A stretch of DNA of 64,000 nucleotides from Marinobacter sp. X15-166B (GCF_001752365.1 NZ_MEIY01000001.1:2924820-2988819), one strand, 5' to 3'; positions 20,054 to 33,018 are shown, counted from the first letter of the stretch. A program made the numbers and translations. The notes: generated by a model not told the origin, from the letters alone.

Positions 20054-20254
20054 GTGGCTTCCTCCAAATGTGCAATCATGGGGATGCAGGGGACAGGCCA
20101 AGTTTAATTATGTGTTCAATATCAATTGGTTGTGATGTTAAGGTTAACCTGTGGATTAACTTCGCCAAAAAAATGACGGCCCGTGTTAAACTGCGCGCCG
20201 CGGGGGAGAGTGCGCAGCAAGCGCAAACCAGTGATCTGAGCGGATAAGCCGACG

Positions 20255-23200
20255 ATGCGTTTGAAATCGATAAAGCTGGCGGGGTTCAAGTCGTTCGTTG
20301 ATGCGACCACCGTCCTGTTTCCCACGAACCTGACGGCGGTGGTGGGCCCGAACGGGTGTGGCAAATCAAACATAATTGATGCCGTCCGCTGGGTGATGGG
20401 GGAAAGCTCTGCCAAGTATTTGCGTGGCGAGTCGATGGCCGACGTCATTTTCAATGGTTCCAGTGCCCGGAAACCCGTGGGTCAGGCGACCATTGAGCTG
20501 GTGTTTGATAACACGGACGGTTCGGCGCCGGGGGAGTTTGCCCAATACAACGAAATTTCGGTACGCCGCCGGGTCACGCGGGAGGGGCAGTCGGAATACT
20601 TTCTGAATGGTACCAAGTGCCGGCGCCGGGACATTACCGATCTGTTTCTGGGGACCGGCCTGGGGCCCAGAAGCTACGCGATTATCGAACAGGGCATGAT
20701 CTCCCGGCTGATCGAAGCGAAACCGGAAGAGTTGCGCGTCTATATTGAAGAAGCCGCAGGCATTTCCAAATACAAGGAGCGCCGCAGGGAAACCGAAAAC
20801 CGGATTCGCCGCACCCAGGAAAACCTTGAGCGTCTGACCGATCTGCGGGAAGAACTGGGCCGTCAGTTGCAGCATCTGCAGCGGCAGGCGCAGTCGGCCG
20901 AAAGGTACAAGGCGCTGAAACAGGAAGAACGGCAAAAAAGGCCGAACTTACCGTGCTGCGCTGGCAGGCGCTGGATCAGGAACTGCACGGGCGGCGGAGC
21001 ACCATCCGCCAGACAGAGCTGGAACTCGAAAAACTGCTCACCGAGCGGGTCGGTCTGGAAACCTCCCTGGAAAGCCTGCGGCAAAGTCACTACGAACGCA
21101 CCGAGCATTTTAATCGGGCGCAGGCCCGCTATTACGAAGCCGGTTCAGACATCGCCAGGTTGGAGCAAAGTCTGCAACATCAGCGGGAACGCAGCCGGCA
21201 ATCCGCCGCGGAGCTGGATCAGGCCCTGGCAAGTCAGCGTGAGACCGGCCGCGAACTTGAGCAGGACGCCCGGAAACTGGCGGATATAGAGCAGGAGATC
21301 GGTGTGCTGGAGCCCGAACAGCAGGCTCTGTGCGATCACGCCGAAACCTCTGCGCTAGCCCTGCAGGAGGCCGAGACCGCCATGGGGGATTGGCAACAGG
21401 GCTGGGAAATGTTCAATACCCGCTCCGCAGACAGCCGTCGCCAGGCAGAACTGGCGCAATCGCGGATACGGGCCCTGGAAGACGCCATTGATCAACTGCT
21501 AACCCGCGAGGCACGCCTGCAAGAGGAGCAGCACCTGCTGGCAGACCAAAGTGCCGGCGACGAGCTGGAGGCGCTGGTCGAACAGGAAAGTATCTGTGAG
21601 TTGCAATGCGAGGAGGCCGGTGAGCGTATCGAGGCGGCCACCGAGCGTTTGCAGGAAGCCCGGGAACAGCGTCGCGTGCTGGAGCAGACCCTGTCAGAGT
21701 GCCGGCAGGCCGCCCAAACCCTGCAAGCGACCCTGAGCTCGCAGCAGGCCTTACTCGACGAACAGATCGGTGCCCAGGATGACGGCTTGCAGCAGTGGCT
21801 CGCCCGGCATGAGCTGGGGCAACAGCCACGCATCGGTCAACAGCTGGAGATCGACCCGGACTGGGCGTTTGCGGTTGAGCAGGTGCTTGGGCGCTTTACC
21901 CAGGGGGTGAGCGTGGCCAGCCTGGCGGCGGTAAGCGAAGCGGTGGCCGAAGCCCCCAAGGGGGTCATCGTGGTGCAGAATCCGGAGGCGGAATCCGGGA
22001 GCGGTGCTCCGGCTGGCCCGGGTAGCCTGCTGAGTAAGATCCGCAACGCCGGCGGCGTAACCGATTACCTGACCGGTATTGCGACGGCAGAACATCTGGC
22101 CGATGCCCTGGCGCACCGCCATGCGCTGGGCGTGGGCCAAAGTGTCATCACCAGAGAAGGTGTCTGGCTGTCCCGCGACTGGATCAGAATGCCCGAGTCG
22201 GATGCGGGGCACATAGGTATCAATGAGCGTCAGCGCAGAATCGACGCCCTGACACGGGATTATGAAGTGGCGGCTGCCCGGCTGGAGGCAACGGAGCAGG
22301 CGTTCGAACAACTTCAGGAGCAGTTGGCCACCGCAGAAGCGGATCGGGATCAGGCCCAGCAAACCGCTAACGCCTTTGACCGGGAGTTGGGTGAGGTGCG
22401 CTCCAGGCTGAGTGGGGTGCAGGCGCGGGCAGAGCAGATCCGGGTGCGTGTGCAGCGCATTCATGAGGATCTGGAAGACGTCCGGGGCCAGCGGGACGAA
22501 CACCAGCACCAGTTGCAGGATGAGCGCGAGGCGTGGCAGGAAGCCTTGCTGGCGACCGAAGGCGACGAGGACGAGAGAACGCGCTTGCAGGCACAGCGAG
22601 ACACCCTGCAGGCATCCCTCGATCAGCTGCGCCAGCAGTCACGGCACGACCAGGACCGGGCCCATCAGTTGCAACTGCAATTGCAACGACTTCACAGTCA
22701 GCGGGAAGGCCTGCGACAAACCATCGACCGGGTAAGCATTCAACAAGAGCGCCTGCAGGAGCGGATCGAAGTGTTGCGGGAGGCCCGGGAATCAGCCGAG
22801 GAGCCGATTGAAGACCTGAGCATGCAGCTGGAGGGCTTGCTGGAGACGCGGCTGCTGGAAGAAGACAAACTGGCGGCCGCGCGGGAAGCTCTTGAAAACA
22901 TCGATCAGCAAGTGCGCGACAGGGAACAGGGGCGCAGCGGCATTGAGCACCGGGTGCAGACAGTGCGTGCCAATCTGGAAACCCAAAAGCTTGAGTCTCA
23001 GGCTCTGGAAATACGTGCCGGGAATCAGCTGGAGCAGCTGGGCGAGCTGGATGTGCAGCTGAAAGATGTGCTCGCGCAAATGCCCGCCGAGGCCAGCGAA
23101 AGCGTGTGGGCCGAAGAGCTCAATACCATCGCGAACCGGATCCAGCGCCTGGGGGCCATCAATCTGGCAGCCATCGAAGAGTTTGAAGTCCAGAACGAGC

Positions 23201-23763
23201 GCAAGACCTATCTGGATGAGCAGCATGCCGAACTGGAGGAGGCCCTGGAAACACTGGATGCCGCGATTCGCAAGATAGACCGGGAGACACGGCAACGATT
23301 CAAGGAAACATTCGACCAGGTTAATGGCGGATTACAGGCGTTGTTCCCGAAGGTGTTCGGAGGCGGCAACGCGTATCTGGAACTGACCGGAGACGATTTG
23401 CTGGAAACCGGGGTGGCCATCATGGCCCGGCCACCCGGCAAGAAGAACAGCACCATTCATTTGTTGTCGGGGGGCGAAAAAGCCCTGACCGCCATCGCGT
23501 TGGTGTTTTCCATATTCCAGCTCAATCCGGCACCATTTTGTATGCTGGACGAAGTCGATGCGCCATTGGATGACGCTAATGTGGCCCGGTACGCTAAAAT
23601 GGTGAAGGAGATGTCGGGCCAGGTGCAGTTCATCTATATCAGCCACAACAAAATTGCGATGGAAATGGCGGACCAGTTGATTGGCGTCACCATGCACGAA
23701 CCCGGTTGTTCGCGTCTGGTGTCAGTAGACGTTGAAACCGCGGCCGCGCTGGCTGAAGTGTGA
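20255..23763 (+). pseudogene. smc: Chromosome partition protein SMC, frameshifted
   Basis: Coiled-coil ATPase of bacterial condensin. The N-terminal head with Walker [10 protein letters not shown] (about 32-40) is in one frame, up to about codon 228. From about 20940 the protein continues in another frame through the coiled coils, hinge and C-terminal head with signature LLSGGEKALTAIALVF and Walker B MLDEVDAPLD. The break is at an A6 tract (20934-20939); one more A would restore Gln-Lys-Lys-Ala-Glu-Leu and give about 1,169 residues, the normal size. SMC is important for growth, so a sequencing error is likelier than a true pseudogene. Transcriptional slippage at the tract could also rescue it. 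Confidence 0.9.
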
Positions 23764-23807
23764 ATGTACGGCGGTGGGCAAAAATGACAAAATGGCCATC
23801 TGGCGAC

Positions 23808-23838
23808 GCGCGCGTTGTATTCAGAGCGCGCTTTTTTT
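23808..23838 (+). terminator. Intrinsic terminator between smc and zipA
   Basis: GCGCGC (23808-23813) pairs with GCGCGC (23826-23831) around a 12-base loop and is followed by seven T residues. It implies that zipA uses a promoter or read-through in the remaining roughly 40 bases. Confidence 0.75.
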
Positions 23839-23881
23839 AGAGTGATTACGACTAGCGACATGTACACAGGACCGCATCATT

Positions 23882-24919
23882 ATGTCTCTTAGGGAATGGT
23901 TAATTGCCATAGGTACCCTGATAATCCTCGTCATTGTTATTGACGGGATTCGTCGGATGAGGCGAGCCCGCAAGGAGTCCATGGCGATTTCATCGGGCAT
24001 GGGAGTCAACGAGTTGGACGAATCCCCGTTGGACGAACACTACAACCCCGAGCTACCGAACGGAGGGGCCCGTCCCATCTCCAGAGAGGCCCTGGAGGAT
24101 CGCGGCTACGTCCGTAAGGCCCGCCGCACCGGGCTGGGCCGAACGCCACAAAAACCAACCCGGCCGGTGATCGACACGCCCCCGCGCACTGAGGAGCCGG
24201 ACTGGTCCGAGGACGACGTGGTGGTGGACGAGGGTGAACCAGGACTGGGGGATGCGTTCGAGGAGCCGCACGGGTACGAAGAGCTCCACGAAAGTGCTGA
24301 AGATCCGGGCACCCTGTCGGCCTGGGACGACCAGCCGGACCCGCACGGCGCAGGGTCCGGGGAAGACAGCGCTGACACCTTTTCGGCCACCGAGCCGACG
24401 CTCGCCGGCGTGGCCGAGAACACCGCCAGTCGAGGGGAAACGGTGCGGGATGCTTCGCAGCCATTACCGGGTGCCAACCGGCCACCCGCCCAGGAAGTGG
24501 TGGTCATTAATGTGCTGGCGGCCAATGATCCGGCGTTCAAGGGGCAGACCCTGAAGGAGCTGTTCGAAGCCTGTGGTCTGGAATACGGTGATATGGACAT
24601 TTATCACCGTCATGAGCAGCCCGACACCAACAGCCCGGTGCAGTTCAGTGTGGCCAATATGGTTGAGCCCGGCACCTTCCGCCCGCAGGATCTGGCGGAG
24701 ATGAACACCCCGGGAATCAGTTTTTTCATGAGTCTGCCCGGACCGACCAATTCGATGCAGGCGTTTGATTTTATGTTGGAAACCGCGCAGTGCGTGGTCC
24801 GGAATCTGGGCGGAGAGTTGAAAGACGAACACCGCAGTGTGATGACCCCTCAGACCATCGAACACTGCCGCCAGAGGATTCGGGAGTATGAGCGCAAAAA
24901 ACGCTCATCCCGCGCCTGA
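23882..24919 (+). CDS. zipA: Cell division protein ZipA
   Basis: Inner-membrane anchor that tethers FtsZ protofilaments at midcell. The layout is diagnostic: an N-terminal membrane segment (LREWLIAIGTLIILVIVIDG, about 3-22), a short basic stretch (RRMRRARK), a long acidic and proline-rich linker (about 50-190), and a C-terminal FtsZ-binding domain (about 200-345) containing VVINVLAANDPAFKGQTL. The 345-residue length is within the family range. It sits immediately upstream of ligA, a neighbour relation common in gammaproteobacteria. Confidence 0.93.
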   Translation: MSLREWLIAIGTLIILVIVIDGIRRMRRARKESMAISSGMGVNELDESPLDEHYNPELPNGGARPISREALEDRGYVRKARRTGLGRTPQKPTRPVIDTPPRTEEPDWSEDDVVVDEGEPGLGDAFEEPHGYEELHESAEDPGTLSAWDDQPDPHGAGSGEDSADTFSATEPTLAGVAENTASRGETVRDASQPLPGANRPPAQEVVVINVLAANDPAFKGQTLKELFEACGLEYGDMDIYHRHEQPDTNSPVQFSVANMVEPGTFRPQDLAEMNTPGISFFMSLPGPTNSMQAFDFMLETAQCVVRNLGGELKDEHRSVMTPQTIEHCRQRIREYERKKRSSRA

Positions 24920-24951
24920 GCCAGCCGCCCCCTAGCCGTTTAACACCATTG

Positions 24952-27035
<2,084 letters not shown>

Positions 27036-27080
27036 CTGCCGGGTGCGGTAGCCGCACTCCGTCAACGACGGCACCCGTGG

Positions 27081-28937
27081 TTAAACGCTGAAGCGCGAGA
27101 CCTGGGTTTTCAGGGTGTCTCCCAGCCGGGCCAGCTCGTTGCTGGCACCGGCGACCTGATCTGCACTGACCGCCGACTGGTCACTGATGTCTCGGATATG
27201 AGTGACGTTCAGGTTGATCTCTTCCGCTACCGAAGACTGTTGCTCGGCGGCGGTGGCGATCTGGCTGTTGAACTGGCGGATCGAGTCAACGGCCTGGGCA
27301 ATCTGCTGAATGGTTTCGCCGGTGGTGCGGGCGCTGTCGAGCGTCTTACCCGCCAGTTGGTTGCCGGATTCCATCGCCGTCACCGACCTTTCCGCACTGG
27401 ACACCAGGTTGGTGATCAGGGTCTCGATTTCGCTGGCGGAGGTCTGGGTCCGCTGGGCCAGCGACCTGACTTCATCGGCGACCACTGCAAATCCGCGGCC
27501 TTGTTCACCGGCGCGGGCGGCTTCGATCGCGGCGTTGAGGGCGAGCAGGTTGGTCTGCTCGGCGACCGACTTGATCACATCCAGCACAGAGCCGATGTTT
27601 TGAGTGTCGGCCTGCAGGTCATGCAATTGCTGCATCACGTTTTCCACCAGACCGTTCAGTTCGCTGACGTAAGACAGGGTCTCGCCAACCACGGCTTCCC
27701 CCTGGGTGGTTGTCTCGCTGGCCTCGGCTGCGGCACTGAACGCCTCCTCGGCGCTCTTGGCCACATCGTTGACGGTGGCCACCATCTCGTTCATGGCAGT
27801 GGCGACCTGGTCGGTCTGGTCACGTTGCTGAGACATATCCTGGCTGGTTCTCGCGGTAATTTCGGACAGTTCGCCCGTCGAGGTGGCCATGTCTTCCGAG
27901 CCGTTGTTGATGTCTTTTACCAGCGACCGCAGGTTGGTGACCATGCTGCCCAGTGCATTGAGCAGCCGGCCAAGCTCATCCCCACGCTCCGAGTGCACGT
28001 CGTCCCGCAGATCTCCGGAGGCTACGTTGGTGGCAACGTTTACCGCTTCCCGCAGCGGCATCAGGATGGTGCGCGCCAGACTCCAGGCCAGCAGAACACC
28101 GGCAAGCAGAGCTATGGCAATGGCGACGCCAATCATCACCATTGCGTTGCGGTGGTCGCGCTCCATATTGTCGAGCTGAATGCCCTGCAGGGTTTCAGCA
28201 GCCTCGACAATCTGACGGGCGGTCTGCACCAGACGCTCTTCCAGCGCGGCCAGTTCAGCGGCCCTGCTGACTGCGGCGTCAAACGTACTCATGTAAGCGT
28301 TGAACAGCGTAATGACTTCCTCCTTGGCGACATCGTGGGCAAAAGACGCCTCGATGGAGTCGATCGCTTGCTCCCCCTCTTGCTTGAACTCTGCAATGGC
28401 GGCTCTGTCGTTCTGGATCAGAAAACTACGCTCGTGGTTGCGCATGTTCCGGATCGCCCGGGCCGCCATATAAAGCTGCGCTTCGGTGTTCAGGCGGCTG
28501 ACCGTCAGGCTGGCATCCTGCTCGAGTTGTTCCACCACCTCGTTGCGGGCGTGGCGGCTGTCCGCCAGAGATTGCAGCAAAGCGTTATACTGGCTGGCGC
28601 CATCCTCCACAGTGGACAGCAGGGCCAGGTCGCTGGCTACCTGGAGGTGGTTGTGGAGGTCTTTGGCAATGGCGCTGGCAGCGTCGCTGGATTGGGTGGC
28701 CCGCGCGAGTTCCTCCTCGTCGCCCCTGAGCATGAAGTTTTTTTCGTGAATGCGTGCACTGGTCAGTGCGTTACTCATGGCGTCGGCCTGAACAACAATA
28801 AAGGTTCGTTGACTGAAATTGTTCAACTGGATGATACCCACTACCCCTACCAGAGCGGCGAGGACAATCAGCAGACTGAAGCCGATGACCAGCTTGCGTC
28901 CAATAGAGATCGAAGAGAGGTAGCGTGATAATGCCAT
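27081..28937 (-). CDS. Methyl-accepting chemotaxis protein with helical-bundle sensor
   Basis: 618 residues from ATG 28937 (the TTG at 28955 is less likely). A cytoplasmic N-terminal tip precedes a transmembrane helix (about 13-34). A periplasmic, all-helical sensor (about 35-265) with HEKNFML and RNHERSFLI repeats resembles the HBM-type ligand domain. A second transmembrane helix (about 269-290) and a HAMP domain follow. The methyl-accepting domain has the CheA/CheW-binding hairpin [20 protein letters not shown]. Ligand unknown; HBM sensors in pseudomonads bind TCA intermediates or polyamines. No C-terminal pentapeptide for CheR docking is seen. Confidence 0.9.
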   Translation of the reverse strand: MALSRYLSSISIGRKLVIGFSLLIVLAALVGVVGIIQLNNFSQRTFIVVQADAMSNALTSARIHEKNFMLRGDEEELARATQSSDAASAIAKDLHNHLQVASDLALLSTVEDGASQYNALLQSLADSRHARNEVVEQLEQDASLTVSRLNTEAQLYMAARAIRNMRNHERSFLIQNDRAAIAEFKQEGEQAIDSIEASFAHDVAKEEVITLFNAYMSTFDAAVSRAAELAALEERLVQTARQIVEAAETLQGIQLDNMERDHRNAMVMIGVAIAIALLAGVLLAWSLARTILMPLREAVNVATNVASGDLRDDVHSERGDELGRLLNALGSMVTNLRSLVKDINNGSEDMATSTGELSEITARTSQDMSQQRDQTDQVATAMNEMVATVNDVAKSAEEAFSAAAEASETTTQGEAVVGETLSYVSELNGLVENVMQQLHDLQADTQNIGSVLDVIKSVAEQTNLLALNAAIEAARAGEQGRGFAVVADEVRSLAQRTQTSASEIETLITNLVSSAERSVTAMESGNQLAGKTLDSARTTGETIQQIAQAVDSIRQFNSQIATAAEQQSSVAEEINLNVTHIRDISDQSAVSADQVAGASNELARLGDTLKTQVSRFSV

Positions 28938-29164
28938 GATGACAATTAACTCCAATATTTTAGTAAGTTAGAATGGGTTTTTGACTCAATGTATGTCTTT
29001 CAGGGGCAATAATCGTGCCGCGATTCAAGGGCGGCCAATCCACCTTTTCCGGCATAAGAACAGGGCGACCGGGGTGAATATGGCACACCGGCTTCCTGCC
29101 GGCCAGCCACTTTGTGTCTGTTGGTGTTATTTAACATGTTGTAGTGTAAAGATTTATACGGGTG

Positions 29165-29788
29165 CTAGGCGTTGCCTTCCCGGCGGCCGGCCTCTGCATA
29201 CAGTTGCAGGTAATCGCTGGCGGTTACTATGCCGACGGGCAGGGCGGCCTGATCGAGGATCAGGGCGGCTCGCAGTTGGTGGGCGAGCATCAGGCGTGCC
29301 AGGTCGTGGGCGTCGGTCTCGGGGGATGCACTCAGAAACGCTGGCAGCTCAATTTCGTTGAACACTTGCAATGCGGCCCTGGCCTGCCGCTGGTAGAGCC
29401 AGCGCAGGATCCAGTCCGCGCTGATCAGACCGGCAATGTCGTTCCGGTCGGTCAGCAGCAGATGGTGGATGCTGTTCCGGGCCATTGTGGTCAGTGCGTC
29501 CGCCATGGTCGCTCTGGCGGACAGGGTGACCAGTTTGGGGGTGGCCAGGTCCGCCACCGGCAAGTAGGGTCTGTGTTCTTCCGGCTCGACTCGCACTACC
29601 CCGCCGTAGCCGGCAACCGCACGTTGAGCGCGATGCCGGGCATTCTGGCCAGCATCCGTCGCCTGATTGTTCTTCGGGTCAGAGGCTTGTGCTGGGGTAC
29701 CGGCTGTCACCGACGCCACCGGTCGGTGATTGGCGGCCACCACCTGAATCCCCCGGGGTCTGCCGGGTTCGCTCACAAATATCGCCAT
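29165..29788 (-). CDS. CBS-domain protein
   Basis: 207-residue protein starting at ATG 29788 behind GGAGG. After a poorly conserved, Ala/Gln-rich N-terminus of about 80 residues it has two CBS motifs in tandem. The first is LVTLSARATMADALTTMARN with the following HHLLLTDRNDIAGLISADWI. The second is FLSASPETDAHDLARLMLAH with LRAALILDQAALPVGIVTASD. Such pairs bind adenosyl nucleotides; no fused catalytic domain is present, so the role is unknown. It lies 75 bases downstream of mnmC in the same direction and may be co-transcribed. Confidence 0.8.
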   Translation of the reverse strand: MAIFVSEPGRPRGIQVVAANHRPVASVTAGTPAQASDPKNNQATDAGQNARHRAQRAVAGYGGVVRVEPEEHRPYLPVADLATPKLVTLSARATMADALTTMARNSIHHLLLTDRNDIAGLISADWILRWLYQRQARAALQVFNEIELPAFLSASPETDAHDLARLMLAHQLRAALILDQAALPVGIVTASDYLQLYAEAGRREGNA

Positions 29789-29863
29789 GGCCCCTCCAAA
29801 GTGATGCTGGCACGCGGGTTCGAGAAATGCTTACCAAGGTTATCGGCAGGGATGCTCAGGAGT

Positions 29864-31757
29864 TTAGCCGGTCGCAAGGCGGCAGCGTTCCGGTCTCACC
29901 CGGGACCGTAATTCCGACGGCAGCGCCTCCGGCTGGTCGCTCAGGCAGTCGGCCAACCACTCTGCCAGCAACGGCGCCAGCGTCAATCCTTTGCTGCCCA
30001 GACCGGTGAACACCGTGATACCCATGGCGTTACCCCGGGTGTCCGTCAGTTCACCGGCGATGGGCTGATAATCATGGGTGGCGCAGCGGAAGCCCACCCG
30101 ACCGGTCAGATCTTCCAGGGCTGGCCGCTCCTGCTGCCAGAGGTCGGCAATCATCCCCTCCAGTTCGGTCAGGTTCTCGGTGTGGCTGTGGTTGGTCACC
30201 GCCGGGGTGGTGTCTTTGAGGTCGAAGGTTGCGCCGGCCAGGCAAAAGCCATCGCTGGCGGGATTCAGGTAACGCTGTCCGCAGATTACCGCCCGTGGTG
30301 GTTTGAGTTGCGCGCTGCTGAACTGGGTGATCTGCCCGCGGATCGCTTTCATTCGGTAGCCCGGTTCGGGCAGCAGCGCTGGGGTTTCGTGACCGCCGCA
30401 CAACACCACGTGATCGCTGTCCAGAGTGGGGTGGTCGGTGATCACCTGCCAGCGGCCATCCTGTCGCGATAATCTTGAGACCCGGTGCCCCCACACGGTG
30501 GTTATATTCGGGTGTTTCAACAAGTGGCGGCACAGTTCCGCCGGTTTCAGCCAGCCACTGGCCGGGAACCAGAGGCCGCCGCAGGCAAGCTCTGTACCGG
30601 TCAGGGCCCGGGCTTGCGTGGCACTGACGGCGTGTACAACTTCCGGTGGATAGACGTTGTTTTCCAGAAAGCGGACCTGGCGACGCTGTTCTTTGTCATC
30701 GTAGGCCAGCTGCAGCACCCCGGTGGGAAACCAGAGTTGGCGGGCCAGCGGCCGGTAAAACGCCTGACTGAACAGCAAGGAACTGAGGGCCAAAGCGGTT
30801 TCGGTGCTGTAATTAACCCCCAGTTTCACATACAGCGCCCCCTGGCTGTTGCCGGACGCCCCCTGGCCCGGACCCTCCTTCGCGTCCATCACGGTTACCT
30901 TCTTACCGCGCCGTGCCAGGTTGTTTGCCAGCAGACAACCGGCGATACCCGCGCCAATGACCGTGACCGATGAGGGGGCGCCACTGGCCCGCAGCGGGGA
31001 TGGGGGGGTCGTGGGGGGGCTCGGCGGGCTCAAAGCGACCGGCAAGCATGTTGCGTTTGAAGCCGTACCCCGGGGGCTTGCGCATGCTGAATCCGGCAGC
31101 CTGCAATCCGCGACGCACCCGCCCCACGGCGGTAAAGGTAGCCAGCGTGGTGCCGGGTTTGCTGTGGCGCGCCACCGCATCCACCACCTCGTCCACCCAG
31201 AGCTGTGGGTTCACCGCCGGAGCGAAGCCGTCGAGAAACCAGGCGTCGGCGGTGAATCTCATGGTGTGCCAGCCTTCCACCGCGTCACCAAAGAAAAGAC
31301 TGAGCCGCACCTGGCCGTCATCCAGCAAGCGGCGATGCAGGCCGCGGGTCAGGGGTGGGTATTGCTCGTGCAGCGCCGCGGCTAATTCCGACAATTCGGG
31401 CCAGAGTTGATGGCTTTTCGCCAAATCCTCGACGGTCAGGGGGTAGCGTTCCACCGAAACAAAATGCAACACGGCGCCCGCAGGGGGGGCGCACCGACGC
31501 CACAGTTGCCACACCGCCAGAAAGCTCAGGCCGGTGCCAAACCCTGATTCGGCCACCACAAACGACTCGCCCGCTTGCAGCCGGCGAAACCGTGCTTCCA
31601 GTTGATTGTGTTGCAGAAAAACATAGCGGGTTTCTTCCAGGCCGTCGTTACGGCTGAAATAGACATCACCAAATTGCTCGGATTCCGGCTGGCCGTCCCG
31701 CCATCGAACCCGGGCGGATTCGATGGCGGGCGCTGGCAGGGGAGGCTGAATCTGCAT
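29864..31757 (-). pseudogene. mnmC: Bifunctional tRNA 5-methylaminomethyl-2-thiouridine biosynthesis protein MnmC, frameshifted
   Basis: Final steps of mnm5s2U34 formation in tRNA. The N-terminal methyltransferase half (MnmC2; ESGFGTGLSFLAVW, DAWFLDGFAPAVNPQLW) is read from ATG 31757. The C-terminal FAD oxidoreductase half (MnmC1; SVTVIGAGIAGCLLANNLA, ASGNSQGALYVKLG) is read in the next frame to 29864. The switch falls at two G7 tracts (plus strand 31002-31008 and 31013-31019); removing one base restores a single MnmC of normal layout. Sequence error is likely; phase variation or two split genes are alternatives. The start overlaps the cyclophilin stop as TGATG, so the two are coupled. Confidence 0.88.
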
Positions 31758-32398
31758 CACTCGGCCTGTTCGGCAGCCCGGGTGATGCGGGTGATGTAAA
31801 CCGTGTTGACGGGGACGTCGCGCATGCCTTTACGGTAACCGGTTTGTTGGCTGGCGATGGCGTCGGCGACCCCCAGGCCCTCGGTAATGCGGCCGAACAC
31901 CGCGTAGCCTGCCCCCCGAACCCCGGCGTTCAGAAATTCGTTATCCACCAGGTTGATGAAAAACTGGCTGGTGGCGGAGTCGGGGTTACTGGTGCGGGCC
32001 ATGGCAATGGTGCCGCGCAGGTTCTTGTAGGTCGGACGGGCTTCGTTTTGGATGGCGGCCCGGGTGGCTTTGCGGCGAAGCTGGTCATCAAAGCCGCCCC
32101 CTTGAATCATAAAGCCGGGAATCACCCGATGAAAAATCGTACCGTCGTAAAACCCGCTGTCCACGTAGGCGAGAAAATTCTTGACCGTGACCGGAGCAAC
32201 GTCGGGGCGCAGGGTCAGTTCCATATCGCCCTCGGTGGTGCTGATGATGACCCTGGGTAAAGCTTGTGCCGGGCTTTCCGCGCCATCATTTACCTCAGCA
32301 TGGGCTGTTGGCATGGCGAGCAGGGCGGAGAATAACAGGATGAACCGAATCACGGCGGGGATTGGGGGGGTGGTTTTTGTCGATGGTACGCTGTTCAC
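31757..32398 (-). CDS. Peptidyl-prolyl cis-trans isomerase, cyclophilin type, exported
   Basis: Accelerates proline isomerisation in periplasmic protein folding. 213 residues: a signal peptide (hydrophobic about 15-30, cleavage likely after PTAHA) followed by a cyclophilin domain with FHRVIPGFMIQGGGF (catalytic arginine and phenylalanine), SATSQFFINLVDN and AVFGRITEG. The start GTG 32398 follows GAGG; a second GTG lies 15 codons in. A G7 tract near the 5' end could hide a start error. It precedes mnmC in a coupled pair. PpiA-like by export. Confidence 0.88.
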   Translation of the reverse strand: MNSVPSTKTTPPIPAVIRFILLFSALLAMPTAHAEVNDGAESPAQALPRVIISTTEGDMELTLRPDVAPVTVKNFLAYVDSGFYDGTIFHRVIPGFMIQGGGFDDQLRRKATRAAIQNEARPTYKNLRGTIAMARTSNPDSATSQFFINLVDNEFLNAGVRGAGYAVFGRITEGLGVADAIASQQTGYRKGMRDVPVNTVYITRITRAAEQAE

Positions 32399-32497
32399 TG
32401 ATCTGCGCCTCTGTGTCGGTCAGGAATCCGGATTGCAAGGTTTTGATGGGAGCGGAGTTTAGCAGATTTATCGTCGGGTTGGGCGTGCTGGAGGGTA

Positions 32498-32525
32498 TAA
32501 AAAACCCCGCTGGCGGCGGGGTTTT
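32498..32525 (-). terminator. Intrinsic terminator after flgN
   Basis: On the minus strand AAAACCCCGCC, a short loop and GCGGGGTTTTTT form a stem of about 9 bp with T-runs on both sides, so it may work in both directions. It lies 16 bases after the flgN stop. Confidence 0.8.
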
Positions 32526-32540
32526 GGGGAAACTTGCGGG

Positions 32541-33011
32541 TCAGGCGCTGGCCAGGATGGTGCGCTGATTGACGGACGTTTGCTCGCCGCTCGCGCCGTA
32601 CAGCTTCTGCTGACCGGTGGCACCGCGAAAGATGTCGCTGAGCCGATGCAGGCGTTTTTGCAGATGGCTGACAATCCGGCTGTTGATGCTGTTCATCGCC
32701 TGACATTCGTCCAGCGCGAGCTGTGCGGTCGCCCACAGGTCATGCAGCTCGGTGAGCCCCGCGCTGCGGATAAACCGGGAGGGACTGCCGCTCTCCGGAC
32801 GGTAGCCCATCTTGACCAGAATATGGATCTTTTGTTTTGCGCGTTCGCGCACCTGTTCCAGCAAGGTGTTTTTCTGCTGGGTCAGGGGTGCGATGGCCTT
32901 GACGTCGGACGCGGTCAGGCTGTCTTTTTCCGCTTTCAACAGCGCCGCCAGCTCATGGAGCTGGCGGATGTCTTCCCGTAAAAGAACTTCAAGCTCGTCG
33001 GTAATCGCCAT
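32541..33011 (-). CDS. flgN: Flagellar export chaperone FlgN family protein
   Basis: Cytoplasmic chaperone for the hook-junction proteins FlgK and FlgL. The 156-residue protein is almost entirely helical and heptad-like, with the pattern LREDIRQLHELAALLKAEKDSL near the start, as in FlgN. No transmembrane segment or signal peptide is present. Assignment rests on fold character and on position directly downstream of flgM (7 bases). Confidence 0.85.
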   Translation of the reverse strand: MAITDELEVLLREDIRQLHELAALLKAEKDSLTASDVKAIAPLTQQKNTLLEQVRERAKQKIHILVKMGYRPESGSPSRFIRSAGLTELHDLWATAQLALDECQAMNSINSRIVSHLQKRLHRLSDIFRGATGQQKLYGASGEQTSVNQRTILASA

Positions 33012-33018
33012 AATTTAC

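Noticed and set aside
20934..20942. Programmed -1 ribosomal frameshift in smc
   Set aside because: The phase is CAA AAA AGG, not the canonical X-XXY-YYZ heptamer, and SMC is not a known frameshift-regulated gene. Error or slippage is simpler, although a -1 shift would restore the frame.
27040..27077. Terminator between ligA and the convergent chemoreceptor
   Set aside because: A CGGGTGC/GCACCCG pair exists, but the loop is long and no T-run follows on either strand.
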